A DNA stretch of 64,000 nt from Ferriphaselus amnicola. GTDB taxonomy: Bacteria; Pseudomonadota; Gammaproteobacteria; Burkholderiales; Gallionellaceae. The stretch is taken from contig NZ_AP018738.1 of assembly GCF_000974685.2 (NCBI RefSeq), forward strand, positions 930,001 through 994,000, given 5' to 3'. Position numbers and translations under genes: made by a program. The notes below the pieces were generated by a model. The model had not been told where the DNA came from, searched no databases, and saw only the letters and a list, made by a program, of their open reading frames with translations. Of the stretch, positions 35,738 through 44,804 are shown piece after piece; position 1 is the stretch's first letter; every line of letters starts with the position of its first letter.

Positions 35738-37867
35738 ATGTTGCGTAATATTTCTATAGTTTGTATGGTGCTCGTGGCTTCATGGGTTTCCAGTGCGCAG
35801 GCATCTACGGGTTATGCACTGATTGTCGGTGTGTCGCACTATCCATCCTTGGATGAGCGTATGCAGTTGGATGGCCCAAAGTATGACTCTGAGATGGTTG
35901 CTGCCTACTTGAAGAAGCAACGATCAGGGCTGTTCCGTCAGGAAAATATCAAGGTCTTGGCCGATGGTATTTCTGGTGCCCAAACACCAACCAAGGCAGC
36001 CATCCAGCGGGGTATGGATGCGATCGCTAGCAAGGCGCTTGAAGGTGATTTCGTTTATTTACACTTCTCTGGTCATGGCTCTCAGCAACCGGCAAGGCAG
36101 GGCGATCTGAGTGAGACTGATGGTCGAGATGAGTTGTTTTTGCCAGCAGATATTGGCGCTTGGGATGACTCTGTCGGTACGGTAAAGAATGCTCTAGTGG
36201 ATGACGAGATCGGCCAACTGATTGGCAATATTCGCAAGAAAGGTGCGTTTGTCTGGGTGGTATTCGATAGCTGCCATTCTGGGACGGTCACTCGTGGTGC
36301 TCCAGCGGGCGAGGATGTGCATATGAGAAAAGTCGAGCCGTCAGCCTTGGGTATCCCACAGGCAGCCATGGATGCGGCAGATCGGAATGGCACTAAAACT
36401 CGCGGCAAGGGCGCAGCACCGGAGTCTTCCTTTGTGAAAATGGGAGACAGTTCAGGCAAGGCTGGAGGGTTGGTCGCGTTTTATGCGGCTCAGTCCACCG
36501 AGCAGGCACCTGAAATGCGCCTGCCTCAGGGCGAGGATGGTCGCCTACCGCATGGCTTATTTACGTTTACCTTGTTGCAAACAATCACAGAGCATCCGGG
36601 GATCACCTACCGGCGTGCGGCGCAAGAGGTGTTACAGCGCTATTCTGCTTTGAATATGGATCGGCCTACCCCGTTGTTTGAGGGGGATATGGACTCAAGG
36701 GTGTTCGGCAGCAATCAAGTGGATGAAAAGCCGCAGTGGCCGATTGAAAAGCGAGGTGGCGAAATCCGTATCCCCGCAGGAAATCTCAGCAGATTGTCGT
36801 CCGGTTCAATCGTGGCTTTCCTCGATTCCCCTGGGGCGGACGAGAAAAGTGCTGTCGGATATGCGAAGGTAGTGAATCCAACCGCGATGGAAAGTGTCCT
36901 TCAGCCGATCGAGTATCGAGGCAAAAAAGCGATTAGCCCTAATGCTCTGCCAGAGAACGGGTATGCCCGTTTAGTTGAGCAAAAAATGGATCTTTCCTTG
37001 CGGGTGGCTAGGCCAGAATGGAAAGATACGTATCCGAAAGAGGCGCGCGAACGCATCCAAAAGATCATGGATAGCCTGAAGCCGGAAGAAGGCAGCGGCT
37101 TGAGGTTGCAATGGGTGGACGTTGGGCAGCCCGCAGATATTCGCTTGGCTTATGCTCAAGCGGGAAGCGAGCAGGAGCAGCTTTGGTTGTTGCCGCCCAC
37201 GGGTAATCTGGTGACGGCCGGCGCTAATAAAACCCCCTCAATCATCCTGAAAGGGAAAGATGATGCTCAGTTGAAACTGGCGCTGCTCGATAATCTGACT
37301 CGGGTCGCCCGCGTCGTTAACCTGTTGCGAGTCAGTCAGGGCATGGGGGCAGGCTCCAGCGCGATGGAAGTGATGTTGAAGGTTAAGCGCAAAGCAGACG
37401 GAATTACCCGTGAGCTTTCCGCGACATCGATCCCGTCGCTGTATCCTGGTGATGAGGTGCATCTGTTGGCCGTGAATACAGGCAGAAAGCCAGTTGATGT
37501 GAATGTGCTGTTCGTGGGGAGCGATTACTCAATCAGTCACTGGTATAAAGAACGTATTCATCCCAATGGCAAGCTAAGCACCGGCTTGTTCCGCGTGAGT
37601 GCAGATTCCTTTGGCAAGGAACGAGTGATTGTTGTAACCAATGAGGCGAAGCCTGAAAGCGAAGTGGTGGACTTGAGCTTTTTGGCGCAGAAGGCCATGC
37701 CAAAGACACGTGGAAATGCGCTGACCGGTATGGGGGCTTTGTTGCAGGAAGCAGGATTCGGTGGTGTGAAGACACGAGGCGTTGAGCCGCTGGGCGGAGC
37801 AGAAGAGGGCGGAGCATCTTCGATATTGCAGTTCATTATTGATACTGCCGCCTCGTTGGACATGTAA
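35738..37867 (+). CDS. exported caspase-family (metacaspase-like, peptidase C14) protein
   Basis: This 709-residue protein has a signal peptide (cleavage near AQA-S, residue 22). The caspase domain (about 23-330) has the catalytic dyad His113 (HFSGHGSQ) and Cys179 (VFDSCHSG). The C-terminal half (about 340-650) resembles the DUF4384-type beta domain found behind bacterial caspases (SLYPGDEVHLLAVNTGRKPVDVNVLFVG). The tetrapeptide KTRG occurs three times (220-223, 656-659, 678-681), which would suit self-cleavage because metacaspases cut after Arg or Lys. It lies between the TPR-CHAT and sigma genes. Confidence 0.9.
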   Translation: MLRNISIVCMVLVASWVSSAQASTGYALIVGVSHYPSLDERMQLDGPKYDSEMVAAYLKKQRSGLFRQENIKVLADGISGAQTPTKAAIQRGMDAIASKALEGDFVYLHFSGHGSQQPARQGDLSETDGRDELFLPADIGAWDDSVGTVKNALVDDEIGQLIGNIRKKGAFVWVVFDSCHSGTVTRGAPAGEDVHMRKVEPSALGIPQAAMDAADRNGTKTRGKGAAPESSFVKMGDSSGKAGGLVAFYAAQSTEQAPEMRLPQGEDGRLPHGLFTFTLLQTITEHPGITYRRAAQEVLQRYSALNMDRPTPLFEGDMDSRVFGSNQVDEKPQWPIEKRGGEIRIPAGNLSRLSSGSIVAFLDSPGADEKSAVGYAKVVNPTAMESVLQPIEYRGKKAISPNALPENGYARLVEQKMDLSLRVARPEWKDTYPKEARERIQKIMDSLKPEEGSGLRLQWVDVGQPADIRLAYAQAGSEQEQLWLLPPTGNLVTAGANKTPSIILKGKDDAQLKLALLDNLTRVARVVNLLRVSQGMGAGSSAMEVMLKVKRKADGITRELSATSIPSLYPGDEVHLLAVNTGRKPVDVNVLFVGSDYSISHWYKERIHPNGKLSTGLFRVSADSFGKERVIVVTNEAKPESEVVDLSFLAQKAMPKTRGNALTGMGALLQEAGFGGVKTRGVEPLGGAEEGGASSILQFIIDTAASLDM

Positions 37868-37905
37868 CATGTAGGGCTGTATTTACAGCTATTTTGAGAT
37901 GAAAT

Positions 37906-38493
37906 ATGACTGAACAGCCGTTACCTGAAGAGTGCCTGAGGTGGATCGCACAAGGCGGGGTGCTTGCAGATAGAGGGATGGAAATCCTGTTTCGCACCTA
38001 TGGCTCCCGCGTCAAAGCGTTCTTTCGTCGTCACCGTATGAGTGATGAAGAGTCAGCTGACTTGTTGCAAGAGACGTTCATCAAGGTGTATCGCTCTGCC
38101 GATAAATTTGAGGGCCAATCGAAGGCAAGTACTTGGCTATGGGTCATCGCAAGAAACTGCATGCTGGATTATCTGCGGAGCAAGCGACCAACCGAGTCAT
38201 TGGACGAAATGCTGGATGCCGATATGTTCGAAATTGAGTCGGTGTCCGGCTCAGTTTGCACTACAGAGCAAATCGGCCTTCGCGATTGTATTCAGCGTGG
38301 ATTTGCCGCCTTTGGCAAGGAACACCCAGATCGCGTCCAAGTCATGCAACTGGTCGTGGTTGAAGAGTGGGATATGGAGGATGTGGCGAAATTCCTTGCA
38401 CGAACTCCTGCCGCTACGCGTGAGTACATCTCTCAATGTCGAAAGCGTTTGCGTCAGTTTCTTGATCCCTGTCGTGATTTGTTGGAGGCTTAG
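37906..38493 (+). CDS. ECF-type RNA polymerase sigma factor
   Basis: This 195-residue protein has sigma region 2 (ADLLQETFIKVYRSADKFEG followed by TWLWVIARNCMLDYLRSKRP, about 52-103) and region 4 (MEDVAKFLARTPAATREYISQCRKRLRQFL, about 155-187). There is no region 1 or 3, as in extracytoplasmic-function sigmas. It starts 38 bp after the caspase gene and is followed two bases later by a membrane protein. Target promoters are unknown. Confidence 0.9.
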   Translation: MTEQPLPEECLRWIAQGGVLADRGMEILFRTYGSRVKAFFRRHRMSDEESADLLQETFIKVYRSADKFEGQSKASTWLWVIARNCMLDYLRSKRPTESLDEMLDADMFEIESVSGSVCTTEQIGLRDCIQRGFAAFGKEHPDRVQVMQLVVVEEWDMEDVAKFLARTPAATREYISQCRKRLRQFLDPCRDLLEA

Positions 38494-38495
38494 CC

Positions 38496-39095
38496 GTGGT
38501 CGATGATAACAAACTACATGCGTTGGCTGATGATGACGATGCTTGGCTTGCCTCGCTGAGTGGTCGGGCGCGTCCGTTAGAGGGCGATCGGGAGGTGCAG
38601 GTATTGCGTGACCTCATGATCGAGAACGAAAGGCAGAGTGCCAGCCGTGAAAACGTCGAACACGATTGGCATCAGCTTCGCTTTGCGTTGAAACGTGAAG
38701 AACGCATGGTGCGTCCACGATGGTTTAATGGTGCGCAATTCGCTCAAGCGGCGATGTTGCTAGTGGCCATCGTTGGGGTTTACCAGATAGCCCCACGTGA
38801 GGATGCTTCTGTCCTCGTGTCGGAGGTGAGTGATGAGCCGATCATGCGCGGCAAATATACACAGGAAATCTACTCTCCCGAGCCTTCGGTTTTAGCTAAG
38901 CAGTGGTATGGTCGCTTGCAAGAACTCCATGTGCCCGTGCAATTGAAATCTACCGCAGAGTCAACGGAGCTTAAAGTCGAGTTGACCTATCCTGTACCTG
39001 AAGCCGTTCGAGACGTGTTTGCTCAAGAGGAGATTCGTTTGCCTGAGCGGGGAGATTTGTATTTGCTTTTCTATCAACAGGCAACAACTGAGTAG
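38496..39095 (+). CDS. probable membrane anti-sigma factor
   Basis: This 199-residue protein starts with GTG at 38496 behind GGAGG, two bases after the sigma gene. It has an acidic cytosolic N-terminus (about 1-78), one membrane span (about 82-98, AQAAMLLVAIVGVYQI) and a periplasmic C-terminal domain of about 100 residues. Position and topology are those of an anti-sigma factor. The zinc-binding HxxxCxxC motif of many anti-sigmas is missing, so the assignment rests on context. Confidence 0.65.
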   Translation: MVDDNKLHALADDDDAWLASLSGRARPLEGDREVQVLRDLMIENERQSASRENVEHDWHQLRFALKREERMVRPRWFNGAQFAQAAMLLVAIVGVYQIAPREDASVLVSEVSDEPIMRGKYTQEIYSPEPSVLAKQWYGRLQELHVPVQLKSTAESTELKVELTYPVPEAVRDVFAQEEIRLPERGDLYLLFYQQATTE

Positions 39096-39101
39096 GCCGT
39101 A

Positions 39102-41315
39102 TCAGTTAGTGCTATTCGTTTCGTTTGCTGCCTGTTGTGTTCCAACATCATTGGGTTTCCAGCGCTTGAGTAGCAGGGCATTGCTGACGACAGATACGGA
39201 GCTCAGTGCCATTGCAGCTCCCGCAATGACGGGATTGAGCATGCCCAGTGCGGCTAGTGGAATCCCTAATACGTTGTAACCGAAGGCGAAAAATAGATTC
39301 TGACGAATCTTGGCGAGTGTAGCTCTAGATAGGTCCAGTGCGTCGGCTACGCCCATCAGATCATTGCGCATGAGGGTGATGTCTGCTGCTTCGATAGCGA
39401 TGTCGCTGCCGCTCTTCATCGCAAAGCTCACATCAGCGGCAGCGAGGGCAGGCGCATCGTTGATACCATCGCCCACCATGCCGATCAATTTTCCTTTTGA
39501 TTTCAGCGCGTTCAGGTGTGTGGCTTTATCTTGTGGGAGCACTTCTGCGCGGAATTCAGCGATGCCGACTTGAGCAGCGATGGCGGCAGCCGTCTCGTGA
39601 TTGTCGCCACTGAGCATGATCACGCGTATCCCCAGCGCTTGTAAACGTGCCACGGCATCGCGGCTACTGGCACGTACTGGGTCGGCCAGTGCGATGAGAC
39701 CTAGCGCGCTACCTGCACGCACCACGGCGATGACTGTTTGCCCGCGACTGCGCAGAGTGCTCAACGCGATTTCATCTAGGGTGATCGCTTGTTGCTTGAT
39801 GAAGTCGGGCGAACCGAGCGAACAGGCTAGGCCAGCGACGTTGCCGTACAAGCCTTGTCCCGTAGCTTCACCAAAATCAGTTACGTTGGCTAGCGCGATT
39901 CCGCGCTGTGACGCTGCTTCTGTCAAAGCACGCGACAAGGGGTGGGATGAATGTTGCGCGAGCGCGGTGGCAGTCGCCAATAACTCAAGTTCGGCGACTC
40001 CGGCTGCAGGTTCAAGGGCGATGACTTCGGGTTTACCAGCGGTCAGCGTGCCGGTTTTATCCACCACAAGTACGCTCAGCGTATGGGCGCGTTCAAGGGC
40101 GGCGGCATCGCGGATCAAAATCCCCGCCTGTGCTGCGCGCCCAGTGGCGACGACCACAGCGGTGGGTGTCGCCAAGCCGAGCGCGCAGGGACAAGCGATG
40201 ACAAGTACGGCGACGGCGTTGATGAGCGCAACCGTGAATCCAACCCCCAGCCACCACCAGACCACAAAAGTGAGGGCAGCGATGCCTAGTACCGAGGGTA
40301 CAAAGATGGCGGAGATCTGGTCGGCCAGTTTCTGTATGGGTGCTTTAGAGCCTTGGGCCTGCTCGACTAGGCGGATGATGGCAGAAAGCTGGGTGCGTGA
40401 GCCAACAGCGATCGCTCGGCAACGCAGTAAACCTTGCTGATTGAGCGTCGCTGCGTAGATCCTGTCACCACTCTGCTTTACGCGCGGCAGGCTTTCGCCG
40501 GTGAGCATCGCTTCGTCTAGACTCGATTGCCCCTCCAGCACGATGCCATCCACCGGCACGCTTTCGCCGGGGCGGACGACGAAGATATCGTCAGGTCGTA
40601 ACTGGCCGACGGATACGTCCAATGTTTGGCCATTGCGCTCGGTATGCGCTAACTTAGGTTGCAGATTGAACAGGGATTCCAGCGCGGCGGAGGCTTTGCC
40701 CTTGGCGCGTGCTTCCAGTAGCTTTCCCATCAGCACCAGCGTGATGAGGGTGGCGCTGGCCTCGAAGTACACCGGCTGATCGAGTTCCAACAGCCACACC
40801 GCGCAGCTCATGAAATAAGCTGCGCTGGTGCCGAGGGCGACTAACACGTCCATATTGCTGCCGCCGCTGCGAAGAGATTTCCATGCGCCAATATAGAAGC
40901 GACTACCTGCCCAGAATTGAACGGGTGTGGCGAGTAGCCACGCCAGCCAGATCGGCAACATGAGGTGAGCGTCAACGAGCATTCCCACCATTTCCAGTAG
41001 GAGCGGCAAGGTCAATGCCAAGGATAGAAAAAATTGCCACTGTTCGTGGCGGAGGAGCTTGAGGCGATCTTGTTTTTCAGCGGCGAAATCGCGCGCTGGG
41101 TGTGCATCAAAGCCCGTCTTGCGCACGGCTTCGAGCAGGGTGTTGACATCAGCTTGCGCAGGGTCGAAGGTCAGGCTGGCTTTTTCGGTGGCGATGTTGA
41201 CCACGGCGCACACGCCAGGTAGCTGATTGAGTGATTTTTCCAGTCGGGCGGAGCAGGATGCGCAGCGCATCCCAGTGATCTGCAGTTCGGCGTGGTCGGT
41301 ATTGGGTGATGTCAT
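39102..41315 (-). CDS. copA: copper-translocating P-type ATPase
   Basis: CopA exports Cu(I) from the cytoplasm. The 737-residue protein has one N-terminal heavy-metal domain (GMRCASC, residues about 14-20), eight membrane spans and the CPC membrane motif ([14 protein letters not shown]). The phosphorylation site DKTGTLT, TGES and [14 protein letters not shown] (hinge) are also present. It converges on the anti-sigma gene with six bases between. Confidence 0.95.
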   Translation of the reverse strand: MTSPNTDHAELQITGMRCASCSARLEKSLNQLPGVCAVVNIATEKASLTFDPAQADVNTLLEAVRKTGFDAHPARDFAAEKQDRLKLLRHEQWQFFLSLALTLPLLLEMVGMLVDAHLMLPIWLAWLLATPVQFWAGSRFYIGAWKSLRSGGSNMDVLVALGTSAAYFMSCAVWLLELDQPVYFEASATLITLVLMGKLLEARAKGKASAALESLFNLQPKLAHTERNGQTLDVSVGQLRPDDIFVVRPGESVPVDGIVLEGQSSLDEAMLTGESLPRVKQSGDRIYAATLNQQGLLRCRAIAVGSRTQLSAIIRLVEQAQGSKAPIQKLADQISAIFVPSVLGIAALTFVVWWWLGVGFTVALINAVAVLVIACPCALGLATPTAVVVATGRAAQAGILIRDAAALERAHTLSVLVVDKTGTLTAGKPEVIALEPAAGVAELELLATATALAQHSSHPLSRALTEAASQRGIALANVTDFGEATGQGLYGNVAGLACSLGSPDFIKQQAITLDEIALSTLRSRGQTVIAVVRAGSALGLIALADPVRASSRDAVARLQALGIRVIMLSGDNHETAAAIAAQVGIAEFRAEVLPQDKATHLNALKSKGKLIGMVGDGINDAPALAAADVSFAMKSGSDIAIEAADITLMRNDLMGVADALDLSRATLAKIRQNLFFAFGYNVLGIPLAALGMLNPVIAGAAMALSSVSVVSNALLLKRWKPNDVGTQQAANETNSTN

Positions 41316-41347
41316 GATGCCTCCACGCCGATTATGTCACGGATGAG

Positions 41348-41914
41348 TTACATCGGTTGTTTCACGCTGACGGCTCCTCGAATCTGCCCCGGAGCGTAAC
41401 CTGTGGCTCGATCAAATGGATACTCTTCAGCCAAGCGAGCTTTTACGTTTTCTGGGATCTGCTCGGAGCTGCCATGGCAGCTGACACATCCGGGTTGCAG
41501 AGCGATCGCTTTCATGAAGCGGAAATACTTTCCGGCAGGCTCTTGCACTACCTCAGAAAATTCGATGGTTTCGGGTTTTTCTCCTTGGGAAGCACGTACC
41601 TCAAACTCCTTCAGCACCTTTTGCTCCCAAGCGTCTGGGGTGCCCAGTAGAGGATTGCGCACTTTGAGCGAAACTCGGCTTAATTTCAAACCCTGTTTGC
41701 GCGAAATATCACCAGCCATCTTGGGTGCGATCTCTTTGCATACTTTGATGGCAGACTCCGGCCCACCTTCGGCTACTGCTTTTTGATTTTCAGCGACCAG
41801 CTGCTTCAAAAAGGGCATGGCGATTGCCTTGGCCGACTCAGGCGAGGCATCTCCAGCCAAAGCCGGCAGAGAGAACGTTGCTACGATTGCGCTAACCACT
41901 AATTTTTTCAGCAT
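41348..41914 (-). CDS. exported DUF3365 (Tll0287-like) single-haem protein
   Basis: This 188-residue protein has a signal peptide (cleavage ALA-GD) and one c-type haem motif, CVSCH at about 144-148. The Tll0287-like/DUF3365 fold is suggested by the pattern PESAIKVCKEIAP...LKVRNPLLGTPDAWE...GKYFRFMKAI. Members are periplasmic haem sensor or electron-transfer domains. It lies downstream of DUF2892 and upstream of copA on the same strand. Confidence 0.85.
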   Translation of the reverse strand: MLKKLVVSAIVATFSLPALAGDASPESAKAIAMPFLKQLVAENQKAVAEGGPESAIKVCKEIAPKMAGDISRKQGLKLSRVSLKVRNPLLGTPDAWEQKVLKEFEVRASQGEKPETIEFSEVVQEPAGKYFRFMKAIALQPGCVSCHGSSEQIPENVKARLAEEYPFDRATGYAPGQIRGAVSVKQPM

Positions 41915-41928
41915 GATTACTCCTTATC

Positions 41929-41965
41929 AAAAAAAGACCCGACAAAGGGAGGGGGTTGTCGGGTC
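41929..41965 (-). terminator. rho-independent terminator after the DUF2892 gene
   Basis: On the minus strand GACCCGACAA and TTGTCGGGTC form a ten-pair stem with a C-rich loop, followed by T7. It separates the DUF2892 gene from the haem-protein gene. Confidence 0.85.
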
Positions 41966-41991
41966 AGGGGTGCCTTTGCAGGCAGGGGAAC

Positions 41992-42183
41992 TTACTTCTT
42001 CATCGGGCAGGTATTCATGCCCAATATCGGATACAGCGGGCAAAACTTGAACAGTCCGGTAACTAGAGGTACAACGCCGATCCAGCCCCATGCGCCGATG
42101 GTGCCAGCCAGGGTCAATGCGATTAGTGCAACACCTGCAACGATGCGCAAGATACGGTCGATACCACCTACGTTTGAACTCAT
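41992..42183 (-). CDS. DUF2892 (YgaP-type) membrane protein
   Basis: This 63-residue protein has two hydrophobic segments and the family phrases NVGGIDRILRIVAGVALI and GLFKFCPLYPILGMNTC. It corresponds to the membrane part of YgaP without a rhodanese domain. The ATG at 42183 is chosen because GAGGAG is seven bases upstream; the frame is open to 42345. A terminator follows. Confidence 0.85.
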   Translation of the reverse strand: MSSNVGGIDRILRIVAGVALIALTLAGTIGAWGWIGVVPLVTGLFKFCPLYPILGMNTCPMKK

Positions 42184-42319
42184 GGTCATGCTCCTCTGGT
42201 TTGGATTTCGAAGACTGCAAGATACGTTCTCATAGCGAGTCTGTCTGTGAGCTAAGTCACATAACTTGAACTGTTTTACGCTTCCTGTTTCAATCCGAGC
42301 CTTGGATGAGGGGATTGGA

Positions 42320-43210
42320 ATGAGTGATACTACGCAAAAACGCATCGGTATTATTGGTGGTAGTGGGGTTTATGACATTGAAGGACTCGCTAATACGCGC
42401 TGGGAAAAGGTCGAATCTTCGTTCGGCGAACCTTCCGACGAACTGCTGTTCGGCGAGTTGAATGGGCTGGAGCTAGTCTTTCTGCCACGTCACGGACGCG
42501 GTCATCGCATCCCTCCTTCCGAGATCAACTTCTGCGCCAACATCGATGCGCTCAAGCGCGTCGGCGTGACCGACATTCTCTCGGTCAGCGCCGTTGGCTC
42601 CTTGCGGGAAGACCTCACGCCGGGCACGTTCGTCATCGTCGATCAGTTCGTCGACCGCACCTTCGCCCGGACTAAATCCTTCTTTGGTAATGGCTTGGTC
42701 GCCCACGTCTCGGTCGCTAAGCCGGTGTGCTCGCGCCTAGGCGACCACATTCAAGCGGCCGCGCAGGCGGCGGGTATCAAGACGGTGCGCGGCGGCACCT
42801 ACCTCGTGATGGAAGGCCCGCAGTTCTCCACGCTGGCCGAATCCGAGCTGTACCGGCAATGGGGCTGTGACGTGATCGGCATGACCAATATGCCCGAGGC
42901 CAAGCTCGCCCGCGAAGCCGAGATCTGCTACGCCACCGTGGCGATGGTCACCGATTACGACTGCTGGCATCCCAGCCACGATGCGGTGACGGTGGACGAG
43001 ATCGTCAAAGTGCTGCTGGCGAACGCCGACAACGCACGCACGCTGGTGAAGCAAGCCGTCCCCGCCATCGGCGCGGATGCCTGCGCTGACGATTGCGCCT
43101 GTCGTCGCGCATTGCAACATGCGGTGATGACGGCCCCAGCGGTGCGTGACCCAGCGCTGGTCGAGAAACTGTCGGCTGTGGCAGGGCGAGTGCTGGCGAG
43201 CCAGCCATGA
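42320..43210 (+). CDS. mtnP: S-methyl-5'-thioadenosine phosphorylase
   Basis: MtnP splits methylthioadenosine (and often 5'-deoxyadenosine) into adenine and a ribose 1-phosphate. The 296-residue protein has the phosphate-binding start GIIGGSGVYDIEGL, PRHGRGHRIPPSEINF and the substrate region YLVMEGPQFSTLAES...VIGMTNMPEAKLAREAE. The start at 42320 sits behind GAGGGGATT. It overlaps the class II aldolase gene by four bases; adenine could be recovered by Apt two genes on. Confidence 0.94.
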   Translation: MSDTTQKRIGIIGGSGVYDIEGLANTRWEKVESSFGEPSDELLFGELNGLELVFLPRHGRGHRIPPSEINFCANIDALKRVGVTDILSVSAVGSLREDLTPGTFVIVDQFVDRTFARTKSFFGNGLVAHVSVAKPVCSRLGDHIQAAAQAAGIKTVRGGTYLVMEGPQFSTLAESELYRQWGCDVIGMTNMPEAKLAREAEICYATVAMVTDYDCWHPSHDAVTVDEIVKVLLANADNARTLVKQAVPAIGADACADDCACRRALQHAVMTAPAVRDPALVEKLSAVAGRVLASQP

Positions 43211-43854
43211 GTGAATCGCAACTACGCAGCGACCTGCTGGAAACCTCGCGCCAGATGCTGGCTTGCGGCCTCAATCGGGGCACGTCCGGCAACGCCTCGG
43301 TACGTTGCAGCGAAGGTTTCCTCGTTACGCCATCGGCTTTGCCGGTGAGCGAGATGATGCCCGATAGTCTGGTCAAAATGACGCTGGCGGGCGAAGTGAT
43401 CGGCACAGGCAAGCCTTCCAGCGAGTGGCGCTTCCACCGTGACATCCTCGCCGCCCGCTCCGAAGTCGGCGCGGTGCTGCATGCTCACTCTACTTTCGCT
43501 ACCACGTTGGCTTGTCTGCGCCGCGACGTGCCAGCGGTGCATTACATGATCGCTCTGGCGGGCGGCAGCACAGTCCGCTGCGCGCCGTATGCGCTGTTTG
43601 GATCGCAAGAGCTTTCCGATCACGCGCTGTATGCGCTGCAAGGTCGCCGTGCCTGTCTGCTCGCCAATCATGGGATGATTGCGCTCGGACACGACCTGAA
43701 CGAGGCACTGGCCGTGGCGCAGGAGGTCGAATTTCTGTGCGAGATATACTGGCGCACACTGCAAGTAGGCGAGCCGCAACTTCTGACTGCGCAGCAAATG
43801 GCTGATGCTCAGCAACAATTCAACGGCTACAAAAGCCCCAACGCAAAGGACTGA
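43207..43854 (+). CDS. class II aldolase/adducin family protein (Ald2- or MtnB-like)
   Basis: This 215-residue protein has the zinc ligands of the fuculose-phosphate aldolase fold: HAH in AVLHAHSTFAT, a third His in LLANHGMIALG and the catalytic-region Glu in KPSSEWRFH. In this setting (between mtnP and apt, with mtnA 1 kb on) it should act on methylthioribulose 1-phosphate or 5-deoxyribulose 1-phosphate. It could be an aldolase giving dihydroxyacetone phosphate (DHAP shunt) or a dehydratase (MtnB). The absence of mtnC and mtnD nearby favours the aldolase, but sequence alone does not settle it. Confidence 0.8.
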   Translation: MSESQLRSDLLETSRQMLACGLNRGTSGNASVRCSEGFLVTPSALPVSEMMPDSLVKMTLAGEVIGTGKPSSEWRFHRDILAARSEVGAVLHAHSTFATTLACLRRDVPAVHYMIALAGGSTVRCAPYALFGSQELSDHALYALQGRRACLLANHGMIALGHDLNEALAVAQEVEFLCEIYWRTLQVGEPQLLTAQQMADAQQQFNGYKSPNAKD

Positions 43855-43856
43855 CC

Positions 43857-44384
43857 ATGGTCATCAAATCGAAGATACGCACCATCCCAGACTATCCGCA
43901 TCAAGGCATTATGTTCCGTGATATCACGACCTTGCTGAAAGATGCGGACGGCTTTTATGCCACCATCGAAGCGCTGGCGAATCGTTACCGCGATGTGAAG
44001 ATCGACAAGATCGTCGGCATCGAATCGCGCGGATTCATCATCGGCGCGCCGCTGGCCTATGCGCTGGGTGTTGGTTTCGTGCCAGTACGAAAAAAAGGTA
44101 AGTTGCCGTCAGTCACCATCGGTCATGACTACCAGCTGGAATATGGCACGGATCGTATCGAGATCCATACCGACGCGATTTCCTCAGGCGAGCAGATTTT
44201 GTTGGTCGATGATCTTATCGCCACTGGCGGTACGGCTGAGGCGGCGGTCGCGCTGATCCAACAGGTTGGCGGTGTGGTGGTGGAATGTGCGTTCGTCATC
44301 GACCTACCGGATGTGGGCGGTCGTAAACGGTTGGAAGCCAGAGGGCAGACAGTATTTACGCTGTGCGAGTTCGAGGGCGACTAA
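43857..44384 (+). CDS. apt: adenine phosphoribosyltransferase
   Basis: Apt makes AMP from adenine and PRPP. The 175-residue protein has the family start PDYPHQGIMFRDITTLLKD, the GIESRGFIIGAPLAYALG region and the PRPP loop ILLVDDLIATGGTAEAAV. It lies two bases after the aldolase gene. Its end overlaps by four bases the convergent YkgJ-like gene. It fits recycling of adenine released by MtnP. Confidence 0.96.
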   Translation: MVIKSKIRTIPDYPHQGIMFRDITTLLKDADGFYATIEALANRYRDVKIDKIVGIESRGFIIGAPLAYALGVGFVPVRKKGKLPSVTIGHDYQLEYGTDRIEIHTDAISSGEQILLVDDLIATGGTAEAAVALIQQVGGVVVECAFVIDLPDVGGRKRLEARGQTVFTLCEFEGD

Positions 44385-44716
44385 GTCTGATCGGCCGACT
44401 CGACGACGGCGTGCGAGTCGCAGCCGATACCTGCTGCGATCCGGTTTGTGCAGAACCTAGCTAGCGGAGCATCGAGTTTGGTGGGCAGCCAGCGTACGTG
44501 GCGCGTCGGATTGGTCACCATGCCGCACACGTAGCGAGTGGATTCGCTGTGCCATTCCAGCGCACGGCAGCTTCCCTTACGTTGCCATAGGAACACCCAA
44601 GCGATCGGGCAGGGTTCGGCAGCACAACAGACGCCACAACCGTTGCAACGCTCACCCAGTGCGGGCTTGGTCGGTGCATCGCGGTGTAATTCGATGGTTT
44701 GTAGGGTGATCTTCAT
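44381..44716 (-). CDS. YkgJ-like cysteine-cluster protein
   Basis: This 111-residue protein has the dense motif RCNGCGVCCAAEPCPIAW near residues 23-40, plus later Cys in RKGSCRAL, YVCGMV, RFCTNR and GIGCDSH. The pattern is that of YkgJ/UPF0153-type metal or iron-sulphur binding proteins. It is encoded against the flanking salvage genes. Function is unknown. Confidence 0.65.
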   Translation of the reverse strand: MKITLQTIELHRDAPTKPALGERCNGCGVCCAAEPCPIAWVFLWQRKGSCRALEWHSESTRYVCGMVTNPTRHVRWLPTKLDAPLARFCTNRIAAGIGCDSHAVVESADQT

Positions 44717-44804
44717 TGTGGGCTATGGTATTACGCCATGTGATTTCGAGCCAGTGCGGCTTGAGATGCCCTTGAAATCTGAATGACATTTTAGAGTGAG
44801 TGAG

